Numbered from the stretch's first letter, positions 13,130-25,559 are shown. The stretch is DNA of 64,000 bases from Phorcus lineatus (GCA_921293015.1 OV121086.1:38067194-38131193), one strand, 5' to 3'. Numbers and translations are program-made. Notes: a model not told the origin generated them from the letters alone.

Positions 13130-13640
13130 AGTCTATTTAGGAGATAAACCTAGTATGTTTGAAAATCAGAGACATGTTATACTGGATTGATAGCGAGTAA
13201 ATTTTAAATTGAAACCGAACGCGCGCAGCAAACAAAAACCGCAACACCCCTATGACGCTAATAGATGACTCTAACAGTAGACCACTATGACGTCGTAATA
13301 GGGTTTGTGACTTCAGAAGCGCTCGCGAAATGACGTCATTGTTTTGTTGCCGCATTCGAAGGAATGATGTTGCATGCCCAGTAGCGCAAAGCTTAGTTTA
13401 CGATGATTTTTCACTTAAACTTCTTATTTTGTAAAAAATATGAAATGAAATTAAAACAATTTGCTCTCTCCGTGTTAACACACGAACCCAAATACGGTTA
13501 ATTCCTTTTGGAAAGAGATTAATCCCACTTGCAAGCGGAATATCGACTCTGAAGTTACCAGTCGGATAGCTGGAAGTCAATGTATGTATTAATACATTGA
13601 AAACAGATTTCGGGTAAACAAAGCCACTTCCATCGTGAAT
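13130..13640. mobile_element. GC-richer insertion in unit 1 with inverted arms and CRE-like sites
   Basis: The segment has no counterpart at the matching place in unit 2. The arms GAACGCGCGCAGCAAACAAA (from 13217) and GTTTTGTTGCCGCATTC (13341-13357) are imperfect inverted repeats. Between them lie direct near-copies TATGACGCTAATAG and TATGACGTCGTAATAG, and a full palindrome ATGACGTCAT at 13330-13339. Downstream, 13398-13580 on the minus strand holds a 60-codon frame (TSSYPTGNFRVDIPLASGIN...) with protein-like composition but no recognised family. Probably a degraded mobile element, with boundaries uncertain. Confidence 0.45.
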
Positions 13641-13774
13641 TGATACCGTGTGAATCGGAGAAAACTGCCAATCAGAATCGAGTATCCAGCACTCATGGTA
13701 GAATTGCCTTTAATAAATTGAATAAAAAAAATTACACAGGAAGAGTTCATGTTTTTTTATCAAGTCTAACAGAT

Positions 13775-14345
13775 AAACAAGTTTTGCCTTTCACAGACAT
13801 TCAACGGAGAGGATGTTGTGTTAATGAAAACCTGGATTAAAAAAAGGATTCTTCATATTATGTTGTTGATAAAATTGATAGAAGGTTCTAGATGTTTCTT
13901 CTTTGATAAACAGGTAGCGACGTAGCTAATTAACACCAAATACTCAATCATGCGAAAACGTTATTCTATGTTTGATGCGGTGTATGATTATAGCAAATTA
14001 AAGAACAAACTAAATTTCAAAATGAAGTTCACTTTAAATACCTTAAAGTTTACATTGCTCGTATGAAAGCTTTACCCATTATTTTAAGTTTCTGTTCACT
14101 CTACTTAAATCAATCAATAAACCATTTAAAAACAGCTTCTCCAACTCATTTAAACTTTTCATTAATTGAGCTCAATGATTTATTTCACTTGAATGCTTTT
14201 CAACAGAATGAACCGAGTAACTAAATAGAAAACACCTGGTATGACCAAGGTTGTTTTGATATAACATGTTTACACATGGCAACTTCAGATCTAAGAGCAG
14301 GTGTTAACGTTTGAAGAATTTTAGATTTCTCAGAACAAGTTCTAC
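13775..14345 (+). repeat. Blocks c and d, copy 1
   Basis: Matches 20580-21180. Landmarks include TTGCCTTTCAC, AACTTTTCATTAATTGAGCT, CAACAGAATGAACCGAGTA and GAAAACACCTGGTATGA. The copy 2 segment keeps an 85-codon open frame (20898-21155) that is broken by several stops in copy 1, so the frame is probably fortuitous. Confidence 0.75.
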
Positions 14346-14479
14346 TTAGTACTCAGCAAAAGTGAAAGTAAAATAACTGTATACTGTTGATGGATTGATC
14401 AATTGTGAATTATTTGATTGGACATTCTTTTCATACTTTGTTGATGTTACTAACGACATAACAAAATGATAGGATTAAT

Positions 14480-15360
14480 ATTATGATAATAGGTTATCGA
14501 CGAGCTTCTTTTTATTTATGAATGAAATGAGTTTGTCCTTGGTAAACGTATGAGCTGTTCGTACGTTTTACGGTTTGTTAATACATGTTCATATTTAGCT
14601 TTCATGTTCATATTTAGCTTTAGATACATGTGACTGTTAAAATGAATACACCTAAATAAACCTTGTATTATAATCAATAATTTGTCCAATTTTTGAAAAA
14701 GGGTTAATGAATGAAACATGGTCCATAAATCACTGTTGTTGGATGTTAATGAGGACAGTGACCAAGCATGACCTTCGACATTAGAATGACTAGGAAATAA
14801 ACTCTAGCAGGACTTTATGATGTTGAGTTAGAATTTATTGTCGCCTCATTAAAGATCTTTACTTTTTAAGGTGATTTACTTACTTAGTGAAAGGTTTGAT
14901 TTTAATGAAGACTGTTTTTTTCAAGTGATATTGATTATTTGAAATTTTTTATTTTCAATTCTGCTCAAGTTACAAATTAATCATCAATTTTTAATTTTTA
15001 AAATTTTTTTGTTAGTACATGTTAAATTGAAGCTTACAATGAATGTGACCTTTGAAATAAATTCAACTCGTAGCATGAATAATGCATAATCAGTAACTGT
15101 GACCGGACTTGACCTTTGAACTCTGAGTGACCAGGACGTAAACACTGATAGGACTATAATATGATGAGTTAGAATGTCTTGTTGGCTCATTTTATATCTG
15201 TTATTTTTGACTCAATTTACAGACGCGATAAGGTAATGTAGAGAAAGAATGGATTATAATGAAAACGGTTATTTCCGGTCTGATAAGGCCACCGTATTAT
15301 TGATTATTTGAAAATTTGTAATTTAAATGCTGCTCAATTTACGAATAAATTATCCAAAGA
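14480..15360 (+). repeat. Block e, copy 1, with an internal direct duplication
   Basis: Two related segments lie in tandem: 14735-14990 and 15090-15350. Both run from a CATGACCTT / CTTGACCTTTGA start through GAGTTAGAAT, a TTG(T)CGCCTCATT / TTGGCTCATTT stretch and AATGAA(G)AC(T/G)G to TTGATTATTTGAAA. Copy 2 has only one such segment (21575-21850) and copy 0 one (2490-2760), so this extra duplication is private to unit 1. A small tandem repeat of CATGTTCATATTTAGCTTT also lies at 14584-14621. Confidence 0.75.
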
Positions 15361-16019
15361 ATGCTTAATCAAAATTGATTTTAATCTGAGCACCAAAGTA
15401 ACAAAGAATGCTTAAATGAGTTTGGTAAATAAGTGATAAAAATGGCAATGTATATATACCTTATTTTAAAGTTAAACCAACTTGTATTAGAGGAATTAGA
15501 AGCATGACTGTTATTGGAACCAAAATTACGGTTTGTGATTTTGAAAGATTAATTCATGAACGAAAATATTAATGACAGTTTCCCTAGAAGAACTGGAAAC
15601 AATTAAAATTATTCAGAATTTAAATGAACATCTCATTTGAAATTACAAAAGTGTAGATAACAGAATCTTTCAGCTTTAAAGGTTCTAATACTTATATTGT
15701 TTCCCGAATATTTCATCTTGTTTGCACACACAAGTTTAAACGAGTAAAACTTCATTGAACACCACCACCATGTTGACCGAGTTTTATAAAAACTATTTGT
15801 GTTTAACAAAACATATTGCATTGTTTATCATAACAATTCACGAATACAAACTATCCCATGTAAAAAGGGTGGACTTATTTTTCTACTTTGCTCTTTCTTC
15901 AGCCTTTAGAACTCATTGTTATGTACTGTTTAACACTAATTGAGTTTCTTATATTCCGCTGTAACAACTTAAATTAATTTAAGACATTATTCAAAACTCA
16001 ATCCCATTTACTGATAAAG
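15361..16019. other. Unit 1 tail, partly unit-specific
   Basis: The part around 15480-15560 aligns weakly with 21910-21990. The stretch 15600-15960 has no counterpart in unit 2 and shows two short overlapping frames on opposite strands, without recognised domains. Confidence 0.4.
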
Positions 16020-16479
16020 ATTATATGCGTCATCAAACGTTAGATACTTCCTCTCAGTGATGAAAAGATTGTAAAGCATCTTCCTCCTAAACGTATAACA
16101 ATTCCACGACATGATTGAAAGCAAAATGTAATCATTTCCCTTTATAGCAACGTTTGTAAGTTATAATAAGTATATACAAAGTAACGTACATGCTTCAGAA
16201 TTATGACAGAAACTTTCCACTTTTAGAACACACCATTCAACAAAGCAGCTTCAGTGCCTCTTGTGTGCTTCTATGAACCTCACCTTATGCCACATTGATT
16301 CACAGCTGTAAGAAGTTTCATATCCTACAAATATTACTTATACGTTATCTCAAGCTTGTTTTCTTGGTTGAGTAACTTCTCGAACTTTATAATGCTCTGA
16401 ACTTTTTTTAATGCCAATTCATGATAGATTGCCATGAATTTCACATTTGGTTACCTTGATGATTTATTTAAACAAGTAC

Positions 16480-17739
16480 AAACTTGTTAACTCCACCAAA
16501 AAGTATTTAAGATTCATAAATAGGAACTTTTAAAGGAATTGAGGTGTAACAGGCCAATCCTTTTACGTGGTTTTATTTATAAAGCAATATATAATGTCAA
16601 ATAATTTTTGCTTATAAGAACGGTTTACAAATTAAACAATCTTTCAAGTGACATTGAGAGTATTTTTCCAAAGACAAGATGCATGTATAAATACATATAT
16701 ACACACAATACATTTAAAATGGAAACCTTCTTGCATTTGAAAGAAAGCACGTTTAAATAAACATTGAACTTGCAGTTTTAAAAAATGGATGAATCATGAC
16801 ATTGAACCTTTTCCAAATTCAGCATAAATCTCTCGGACTTTTTAACGAAAAAATTACGACAGTTAATTCAGTCTTTATTCCAGTACAAAGACCTCAGGCC
16901 CATATACAATACTGTACAATATATATTTTCATACAGATGAGTACATATGAGTACATTTATTACATGTTTTGACTAACAATTGGTGAGTTCAAAGGTATAC
17001 AATAATAAAAGATTTAGTAAACATTTGTTTACAAGTAATTAGTAAGAATAAAATACTACGAACTTGCGTTTGTCTCCCTCAATTTATACGCGTGCCATAA
17101 AATTTACTTAACCCATGTAACACTTTCACATTATTCGTTGACATAATATCGATCTAAAGTTATGCATGCTTGGACTATAATGATAAACATTAGGTAAGTA
17201 TTTACCTCGTAAAGCATTATACAATGTACATATAAACAAGAAATGGTACTTGTCTTCTATACCTTAATTACAAAATGGACATAAACATTGTGTTTTATCT
17301 ATTCCTAGCCGTTTCCCTTCATTGTACTTAAACCTTACCAAACCACCTCTAAACTCACCGACCTCACCTCAATTTTACAAGATAAATACTTCTCAGAAGC
17401 TCAGATTTTAAATGCTTTCAAACTCACGATGAATAAAATATCAGAGATTAGAAGAACGTAATATGACAACATTTTTAAAAGTCTGAATAAAAGAAGGAAT
17501 ATCTTCTACAGATTGAAACATCCATACATATACAAAACCATGTAAGAATAGAATATCACGAACATGTGATGTATAAGTAGTGTATCCACAACTATATTAA
17601 TATACTTGCATTTCATATACTTTAGGTGGAATTCTCTTTTCATGCATTTCTAAAACTCTTGAAACTGGTGAAATATATGGCTTTAGTTTTCATAAATTCG
17701 TCTGAGTCTTCAAGACATGATAAATCATTATGAACCATT
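16480..17739. other. Unit 2 filler without clear counterpart
   Basis: AT-rich, stop-rich sequence between blocks a and b. The only repeat noticed is a tandem ATGAGTACAT at 16937-16956. Nothing recognisable as a gene. Confidence 0.4.
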
Positions 17740-18939
17740 AATTCTAGGGTTTTTCATTTGGATTTTATCAATGGTTGTTGATCATTAAGAAAAATGTGCT
17801 TTTTTAGAAATGATTTGCAGGAAATAGATTAGTTATTATAGATGAAAATAATTTGAAACAGACACTTTACTAGGATTCATCGAGAATCCATGTATCTTGT
17901 CACGCTCAGAATACATCAGTTTTAGATTCTGTTATTGTTCTCACTAAGATGTTCGCATATTCCTTAAAGGTACTGAATAAACGGTCGCTGCCAGGAACCA
18001 GGTGTAGTTTTTAAAAAAACAAAACAATGAGCACGTGTCATGCTACAATGTGCATGGTTACTGTCAACAAATGGACAAATCATTTAAACTGAAAAATAAA
18101 CATACACCTTTTGTTTGATAAGTAATCCCTTATGAAACTCTTGGTAGTATAAAAAAAGAGATAAGAGGTCAGAGATTATACGCTGACAGTATATTGTCCA
18201 TGCTGTTATAAGTTGAAAAGCTTAATAACTGTGGCCACTTAATTACAATTTGTGGAGAATTTCTATTGGATTCAATTGTATTCATTGAAAAAGATTGGAA
18301 ATGCTTATCAAGAATTGAAGAAAATGAGCCTCTTAAATGGAGTTGATATGAAATAATCTAAAATATCAGAAGCCAAAAATACCCACTTAGTGAGAAAAGG
18401 CGTTCATTTCCGGTTCTGAAGCATTTCCTACAGGAACAGTGCAAATAAATGGTAATTACTATCCACCGTAAAACTTCTATTTAATGTGACTAAAGTTGCG
18501 AATGGTAAAATCGCACGAGGAATTCTTTCTGACCCAATTTCAAAAGTGCAGATGATTTTTCAAAAGTAATTTAAACATCAAATTAAAAATAAAACTTAAA
18601 TTTTTTAAAGCTGATTGTTCTAGGATCATCAGTTTTGTTTGTTGGGTTATTTTTCTTTTACATTTTAGTTTTCTAGAGTTTCGTTCACTCAATTCAAGTA
18701 TCAAATTAGAATTACATTTGATGCTTCAAGTAATTTAATGACATACCCGTTTTTGTATTGCACCATGGGCTAAAAATTCCACTCATGTATAGATTGATTG
18801 CATCAATTTGACACAATTTAGTGTGTACTAATGTCATTTGCAACACATCTACTCGGCTAGAAAATAGTTTTACAAATCATAAACATATTTTGCAAATCAC
18901 AGCTTAATATAAATCTAAGGTTATAACAACAAGGAGTTC

Positions 18940-19500
18940 CCAAGTTGATTGGTTGCTGATAGTTAGATATTTAAGAACCCGTTGCACTCAACGTCACCAA
19001 GTTAGTGAAAGTCCACATACAGGAATGTTTTCAAAGTCTTGCCAATGCGTTATTTAATTAACAATTGTATCAAATGTATTAAATTCGGAAACGTTTACAT
19101 ATTGAGATTAAACAGCCACCTCGTCACGATGGTGACCTTGACGCTAGATTAAACAAACACCAATTGATTATAGTAAGCTCACCTTAGTTTCAGGATCACC
19201 ATGGCATCATAAACTATTGTTAATGTGATATTTTATTAACCGTTTTACCAAATGTCTTAAAAATTGATGACAGTTCACTCTTTTTGTAATGCAGCAACAG
19301 AAACCACTTTTGGTTTTCGGATGCTGAATTTGATAGAAAGCTATCATTTGTGCGACAGCAGACATTGTCATGTCCTACAAGACCATTTACTTATCATTGA
19401 TATAATATATGGAGGACATTATTCCTACCAAATGTTAGCACTAGTAAATGTATCTTATTCGTTTGATTATTTGCGGCGAGGAACATGTTAAAGTGTTGCC
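18940..19500 (+). repeat. Possible local duplication in unit 2
   Basis: GTTATTTAATTAACAATTGT ... ATCAAATGTATTAAATTCGG (19048-19087) resembles TGATATTTTATTAACCGTTT ... TACCAAATGTCTTAAAAATT (about 190 bp further). A 75-codon open frame (19264-19491) overlaps the second copy and has no recognised domain. The duplication is short and diverged. Confidence 0.35.
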
Positions 19501-20579
19501 TTAGAGTCATTGTGGTCTGAATGACAACAGTGCAATTTTATTGCTGTATGTGCTGACATGAGCAGGTATCTGAAACTATAGATAATTCTTTTTAGGTGGA
19601 TGATCCACTCTCCCTTCAATACTCTACCTAGTTGTAGATATTCTAGCGGATGCATTCGTGAACAATCATCCCGTAAGTTATCAAAAACTCAGTTAGATGA
19701 TTATGATTTTGATGTTACTGGTCGATGTCTGTACTGGCCTTATTAAGATAAATCAACTACTTCAATACATTCTTTATAGACAGTATAAGGTTTATATTAT
19801 TTGGTCGAACAGATCAAATGAAAATATTCTCTAGTGCTGATAATGTTTATTGTTTATACGGATTTATTGTAACGTTGATTAAATATTTACGGTCTTTTGA
19901 AATAATTGTTAGCCTCCATATTTTAAAAAAATGTGGTTCATTAAGTGAGTGTGTGTTGTTAGTGAGTTGAAATAAGCAATATCTGTGCATAAGTTAAATT
20001 TACAATTTATTAATGGGCGCTAGTGCATTGAAATGAAGTACAATATCTATTGGTGCAAACAAGGCTGAAAAAGTTCGAATCATAGACGTAGTAAATCGTG
20101 TAAAACAGACCACTAAGAATAAATGAAGACAACAGTGAACTGAAGTGCATTTTATTACACTCAGACTGCAAACTACAGCAAGAGAAGTAGATTAACATAC
20201 ATGTATATACGAATGTACAACATATGATACCATACAAAATTCATATTCATTTTGTTCATCGAATAGAGAGGTGTATTTAAAGTTTCACGGTTAACTTCTT
20301 GTAGCAGGACAAACTGATTTATTAAAAAAACATTGAGAGGAAACGTTTTTACCTCTGTCAAAATGATAAAAATTGGGTCATGTTCCACTCATCATTTACC
20401 ATTGAAATGATATCTATATTTTCTACGATACTCATTGTTAAATGTTATTTGTACTTAGTTTTGACTACTGAATTATATATATAACGAATGAGAGATAGCA
20501 TATTAAAAGGAACAAGGATTTTCTTCGTTGTTTGTATATTAGTAAGAAAATAAGATCTCATGTTTTTTGCTCATGTTTG
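19501..20579. other. Unannotated part of unit 2
   Basis: AT-rich, with short frames only (for example 20010-20237 and 20173-20388, both minus, overlapping). No recognisable gene or repeat. Confidence 0.4.
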
Positions 20580-22414
20580 ATATATTCATAACAAGGTTTG
20601 CCTTTCACTTGCATTCATGTGGGAGGTTGTTGATTGTTTTGATAGAAACCTGGATAAATACTTGAATTTGTTTTCACTAATTTGAAAAAAAAAATCGATT
20701 GAAGATTTCGTTTAGATAATTTTATATGGATAAAAAATGATTAAGCAATTGATTGCGTAAATTTTTTTGACGCTCTGGAACAACAAATAACCAATTATGC
20801 TATAAAAGTTTATTCCATGTTAAATGTGATGTACAATTCTACCAATTAAAGAACTAACTAAATTGAAAAATGAAGTACACTTCAAATACCGAAAAGTTTG
20901 CATTGCTTGTGGGAAAGCTTTCCCCATTATTTTGAAGTTTCCGCTCACTCTACTCTAATCAATGAACCATTTCTAAACAAGCAGCTTCTTCCAACTCGTT
21001 TAAACTTTTCATTAATTGAGCTCAATGATTTCTTTTCACTTGAACGCCTTATTGGGTTTTTCAACAGAATGAACCGAGTAGCTATAGAGAAAACACCTGG
21101 TATGATCAATGTTGTTTTGATGCAACATGTTTACACATGGCAACTTCAGATCTAAGAGCAGGTGTTTACGTATTAGGAATTTTACCTTACGTAGAGTAAG
21201 TGTGAGAAAACTAACTGTACTTTTAAAGAATTAATCAATTATGAAATATTTGATTAGAAGACTCATGCATACTTTTTAAAAGTTACTAAATACATAAAAC
21301 ATGTTAAGGTATAAGATATAATGTACGATAATAGGTTATCCACAAGCTTCCTTGTCTGTTCGGAAATGAGTATGCTCTGTGCAAATAAAAACAGTAAATG
21401 TGTTTAGCTTCAATGTAATACGATAGAGGTTAATTTGTTTTTTTTTGGAGTTTTTAAATAATGTTCATGTTTAGCCATTAATGATTGTGACTGTTGAAAT
21501 AAACTCACCTGGTATTATTATAATGTATTTGTCGTTTGAAAAATGTTCAACAAAAATAATGCGTGATCAGTATACTATTGAGACCTTACATGACCTTTAT
21601 TCTCTGTGATACCAGGAAGTACACACTCAAAGGACTTGATGATGATAAGATCGAATGTCTTGTTGGCTCATGTTAGATCTGTAATTTTGGACTCAATTTT
21701 CCGAGATGATTAAATAATTTAGAGAAAGGATGGATTATAATGAGGATGGTTATTTCCAGTCTGATAACGCATCAGTGATACGGATTAGTTGAAAGTTTGG
21801 AAATTCAGCGCTGCTTATGTAACGAATCAATTATCTAAACAAACATAAATTCAAACTTACTAATGAAACATAGAAATACAACTTTCACATTTGAATTTAA
21901 TAAAATATCATTAAGGAAATAAACGGGTCATAACTATTGTTAGAACTGTAATGACGATTTGTCAAAGATCAATTCGTGTTTGAAAATAACTATGATAAGT
22001 TTAGAAGTTTAGTACCAGAGGAAATCAATATTGATTTCTTTCATTTCTCAGGGATTTAAAAAAGTGAAAAACATAAAACAATTTTCAAAAGTTTAATTTT
22101 TGTACTTTTAGACGATTTTTTTCCTGATATTTTATGGCGTTTATAGACACAATACGATCGAGTAAGGTGACCAGATGTCATAAAAACTATTCATGAAGTT
22201 GTTTGATCAATACTATAAAAAGGCACACAATTGTCTTTAAAAGGTTTGGGTTCTTTAAAACATTTGGCTGTTTCTTCTACATTAATTAAGTTTAATTTGT
22301 TATGTACTCATTTGAATTACCATGGGAACTCCTATGAATACTTTAAAAAAAGTAACTGAATCCATGAAAAATCAATTAGAACAGAAGTCCGTTTAACGTT
22401 AAATTTGAATATTT

Positions 22415-22945
22415 GAATCAGAAACTACTTCCTCTCAGTGATGACAGAATATCGCCACTTTCAACGCATCATTCAACACAGCAGCATCAATGCCTCATGT
22501 GTGCTTCTGTGAACCTCACCTTATGCCACATTGATTCACCGCTGTAAGAAGTTTACTATCCCGGGGCTAGAGAAACAAGATACCACACGTGTTGCAAGCG
22601 CTATAAAAACAACGTTGAAAAGAGGTATGTTCATTCGCTTAGTTACATCAAGTCGTTTGTATTGAGACTTAAGATTTGCCGCTTTAGTTGAAATCGGCGT
22701 ATGGTTAGAGGCAAACATTACTTAGACGGTATCTCAAGCTTGTTATCTCGGTTGGGTAACTTCCCGAACTAATCAGACCTGCTTTAGGTCATGTTGAGCT
22801 TGATAATGCTCTGAACTTATTTCATGTCACATCAATAGCTTGCCATGAATTTCGCAGGCGATTACCTTGATGTGTTATGTTCACTGGTAAATCTGAAGCA
22901 CGGTCTGTTTAAGGTTTTGTCAATTTTAACTGTTGTTTATGTGGA
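22415..22945 (+). repeat. Tandem unit 3, truncated after block a
   Basis: Starts with CTTCCTCTCAGTGATGACAG, like the start of unit 2, and follows block a copy 1 closely (GATACCACACGTGTTGCAAG, TTAGACGGTATCTCAAGCTT, AGCTTGATAATGCTCTGAAC, CATCAATAGCTTGCCATGAA). The first part of block a is missing; the deletion seems to join short GA(T)GACAG-like repeats. No block b, c, d or e follows, so the array ends here or was cut by later insertions. Confidence 0.8.
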
Positions 22946-23440
22946 TATATAGATGGATGGTGAGTGACTATGTTTGAAAGACCAAGTCATATGCTATCGT
23001 TTTTTTGTGGTATCATTAAAAAGATTGAGGTCGGAAATTCATTTATGATGCGTGTGAGATCAGTATTATTATTGTCCTTTTCTTAAGGGTTTCAGACTCA
23101 CGATTCAGTTCCAAACAATGTCAACTAACTAAATATTAATAATGTAATAACATATTTTCAGAACCTTATTTTGAAAGATTGTTCTATTGTTAATTTTGAA
23201 GATTTTGATCATCATGATTCTTGCAGTCCTATATTAAATTCGAACATTTTAAATAACTAAAATTTCTCTCCCTTAATTGTGATTAGGTCTAATGAATACA
23301 TAATTAAATGTATTACATCATAACATACCCTTAGCAGGTTTGTTATGTACGTATTACATTTATGTTTTATCCTTTTCATTGAATACAGCAAGCCCAGTAT
23401 TGTTTTGTAATTTGACATTGTGAACTAACTGAAAGTAGGT
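22946..23440. other. Unannotated sequence after the array
   Basis: AT-rich, stop-rich, nothing recognised. Confidence 0.4.
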
Positions 23441-23578
23441 GAATTTGTTATCGTTTAACGCGGCTAGGGAAATTATTGACATTAGCAACAGGTAAAATTT
23501 CGTCAACAGGATTCACATATCTTATTGTATGTAACTTTCAGCGTCGATATGTTATTTTATCATCTTAAACTATTCCAC

Positions 23579-23643
23579 AGGAGATATCGCTTGTGTAGGG
23601 TCAAGCGATATCTCCTAGAAAGTGATATCTCCTAGGAGATATC
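23579..23643. repeat. Nested AGGAGATATC hairpins
   Basis: AGGAGATATCGCTTG (23579-23593) and CAAGCGATATCTCCT (23602-23616) form a perfect 15-bp stem around an 8-base loop. Directly after comes the perfect 20-bp palindrome GATATCTCCTAGGAGATATC (23624-23643), made from the same word. Four copies of one 10-base word thus alternate in orientation. Confidence 0.9.
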
Positions 23644-23720
23644 GTTTGGACAGTAGATTTTGAACAATGCCCTGTTACGGTCAAGTTCGTGAAATCACAA
23701 TTGTTTTACATCATCAAGCA

Positions 23721-23780
23721 ATGACGTCACAATGCTATTACGTCATAAAAATGACGATGTCACAGTGCTATGACATCACT
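23721..23780. promoter_or_regulatory. Cluster of CRE-like palindromes
   Basis: ATGACGTCAC (23721), TTACGTCAT (23738-23746), ATGACGATGTCAC (23751) and ATGACATCAC (about 23770) lie within 60 bp, separated by CAATGCTA or CAGTGCTA words. TGACGTCA is the CREB/ATF core in animals. The repeated spacer words show that the cluster arose by duplication, so it may be repeat-derived rather than a selected enhancer. Confidence 0.45.
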
Positions 23781-24130
23781 ACACTGAGAGTCTTGGAGAA
23801 GTGCTGTGTTTTGAAATATACATTTTCACGGAAATGAAACGAAAAATGATTTTGGATGATTAATTGAATCTCACCCTCGTGTCCTCTGATATCAAATACA
23901 TATGTATATCAACACTCGTTGATAAAAGTAAAAATAACCTCGGCAAGCCTCGGATATTTATAACTTTTATCAACTCGCTGTATGTTCAGCATTGACAATT
24001 TTCAGTTTCAAGTTATCAACAACGAAAACATGAAATCGTGCTAAAAACGCTTCGCTAGTTATTTCGACTATCAGAAATAACAAAGCCCTTAAATACTTTG
24101 CAATGTCGGATTAAATTTGGCATATTTGAA

Positions 24131-25559
24131 TTACTTCAATCTTATTTATTATAAATCACTATACACAGCACAAAAGCCATCACTCCTCCATTCCCAAACG
24201 TTCAAAATAAACCCATACAATTGACAGAGAGTAAGACAGGTTTTATGCCTGAGCTTTGTTTATTAATTTTAAAAAGTAGTGTGTAAAGATAAAACAACAA
24301 ATATACCTAAAACGGAAAATGAACGAATGAATGAATTTTGTTAAGATTCTTCATCGAGTGTATGCCCATATATATATGTGGTAGAACGATGCATCATGTG
24401 AAAAGTGAGGATCTGTTCATTAGGAATAATCTTAAGTTTTTCTGGAAGACATCATTTCGTCGATTGTCACTTCTTTATATACATCTAAAAATATTCCCAA
24501 AATAAGTTGATTGTTCATGTATATGTTCTTAAGACACTAAGGCTATCTACTTTGTATTGTATAAATACTCCGACTTGCACTGGTATTTTTGGACGGGAAA
24601 ACTGGCCAGTATGTCAGGAAATGTGTTTGTTCAACTGTACTAGCAAGGCATCCACATGTTGAAATGTCAATGGGACGTCGATACATGAAGGGAGGTTCCT
24701 ATTCATATAAAGGTCACAAGTTGTAATTCATGGTTATATATACCGCATCTTTTTTCAATGTTCATTGATGATCACGTTACCGTTATGGTTCTAAAAATAT
24801 AGTAGTTCATTGCAAGTTTGATAATTTGTGGTTTTATAAAAAATGTAATTTCATATGTTTCCATAAGAAAGGTATGATGAAACAATTATATATAAACAAC
24901 TTTTTCCAGAAAGTACTTATATACCTATAACTGCTTAACCAGAAAACTTTTGGATCATCGTCGGAAAAATACGATTGGTTTCATATGAGGTTTAAGTAAT
25001 TATGATAACCATAATTTAGTATTTTGCTGAAAACTTTCAGTATAAATATTGAAATGTTGCCCATGCGGCGCTAAACAATCACTCACACTGATATAGCATG
25101 GTTAACCATTTAACATGATATGCCGAAACCATACGAAAAGAAGAGAAGAGGCCATTCCAAAGAGCAATCTAAATAAAAAACTTAACAAACTGAAGTAGTT
25201 ACACTAGTGAATATCACTGACGACCACTGGCAGTCCAAGAAATTATGAACATGTTCTCGCCATACGGTAGCACACCGAAATAACATGAGGCGTATTTGGT
25301 AATTACCAAGCTCTATTAAGTATTCTATCTTTTCTATGCTGTTGAACACAAAAAGCTGAGTAACTGTCTTTTAATAAATAGTTGAAAGTAGTTCCGGCAG
25401 TTTATCTAATTTCACTGATAAATCCAAGTATTTCATTGCTAATTAGAAAGATGTTCATGAATGATATGCAATTGTTTCTAAGTTAAATGATATGAAAATG
25501 AGTTTTCCGGGAAAAAAGCCATGCATCAAAAGTCGATGATCTTGACCGATCTTAAAGAT
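24131..25559. other. Unannotated sequence
   Basis: AT-rich with no open frame of note, RNA gene or repeat recognised. Confidence 0.4.

Larger units (their letters stand above)
10425..16019 (+). repeat. Tandem unit 1 (about 5.6 kb), blocks a-b-c/d-e
   Basis: First complete unit of a diverged tandem array. Block a (10425-11055) matches 16058-16470 and 22415-22945. Block b (12160-13060, including CTTGTCACGCTCAGAATA and CATTTCCGGTTC) matches 17740-18725. Blocks c/d (13775-14345, including ATTGAGCTCAATGATTT and CACATGGCAACTTCAGATCT) match 20580-21180. Block e (14480-15360) matches 21330-21850. Block order and strand are identical between units, so the unit was copied as one segment and then diverged by substitutions, indels and insertions. 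Conserved blocks contain stops in all frames and substitutions show no codon rhythm, so I see no surviving gene in the unit. Confidence 0.85.
16020..22414 (+). repeat. Tandem unit 2 (about 6.4 kb)
   Basis: Second unit of the array, with blocks a (16058-16470), b (17740-18725), c/d (20580-21180) and e (21330-21850) in the same order and strand as unit 1. The junction text CTTCCTCTCAGTGATGA at its start recurs at the start of unit 3 (22430), giving a defined repeat period. Block a here lacks about 370 bases of the middle part kept in copies 1 and 3. Unit 2 is longer because of unmatched stretches around 16480-17740 and 18730-20560. No intact coding frame. Confidence 0.85.
23441..24130. mobile_element. 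Composite structured repeat E1 (hairpins, CRE cluster)
   Basis: Contains, in order: GTTATCGTTTAACGCGGCTA (23448 on); nested hairpins of AGGAGATATC at 23579-23643; a CRE-like cluster at 23721-23780; CTCACCCTCGTGTC (from about 23867); a 12-bp inverted repeat GTTGATAAAAGT / ACTTTTATCAAC (23918-23929 with 23963-23974) enclosing two CCTCGG; and a hairpin GTTATTTC-N8-GAAATAAC near 24057-24080. Parts recur in a different order at 29592-30040. I infer a non-autonomous mobile element or nested elements. Ends and target duplications were not found. Confidence 0.5.

Noticed and set aside
20898..21155. 85-codon frame in block d of unit 2
   Set aside because: The homologous segment of unit 1 has several in-frame stops and indels, so the frame is not conserved.
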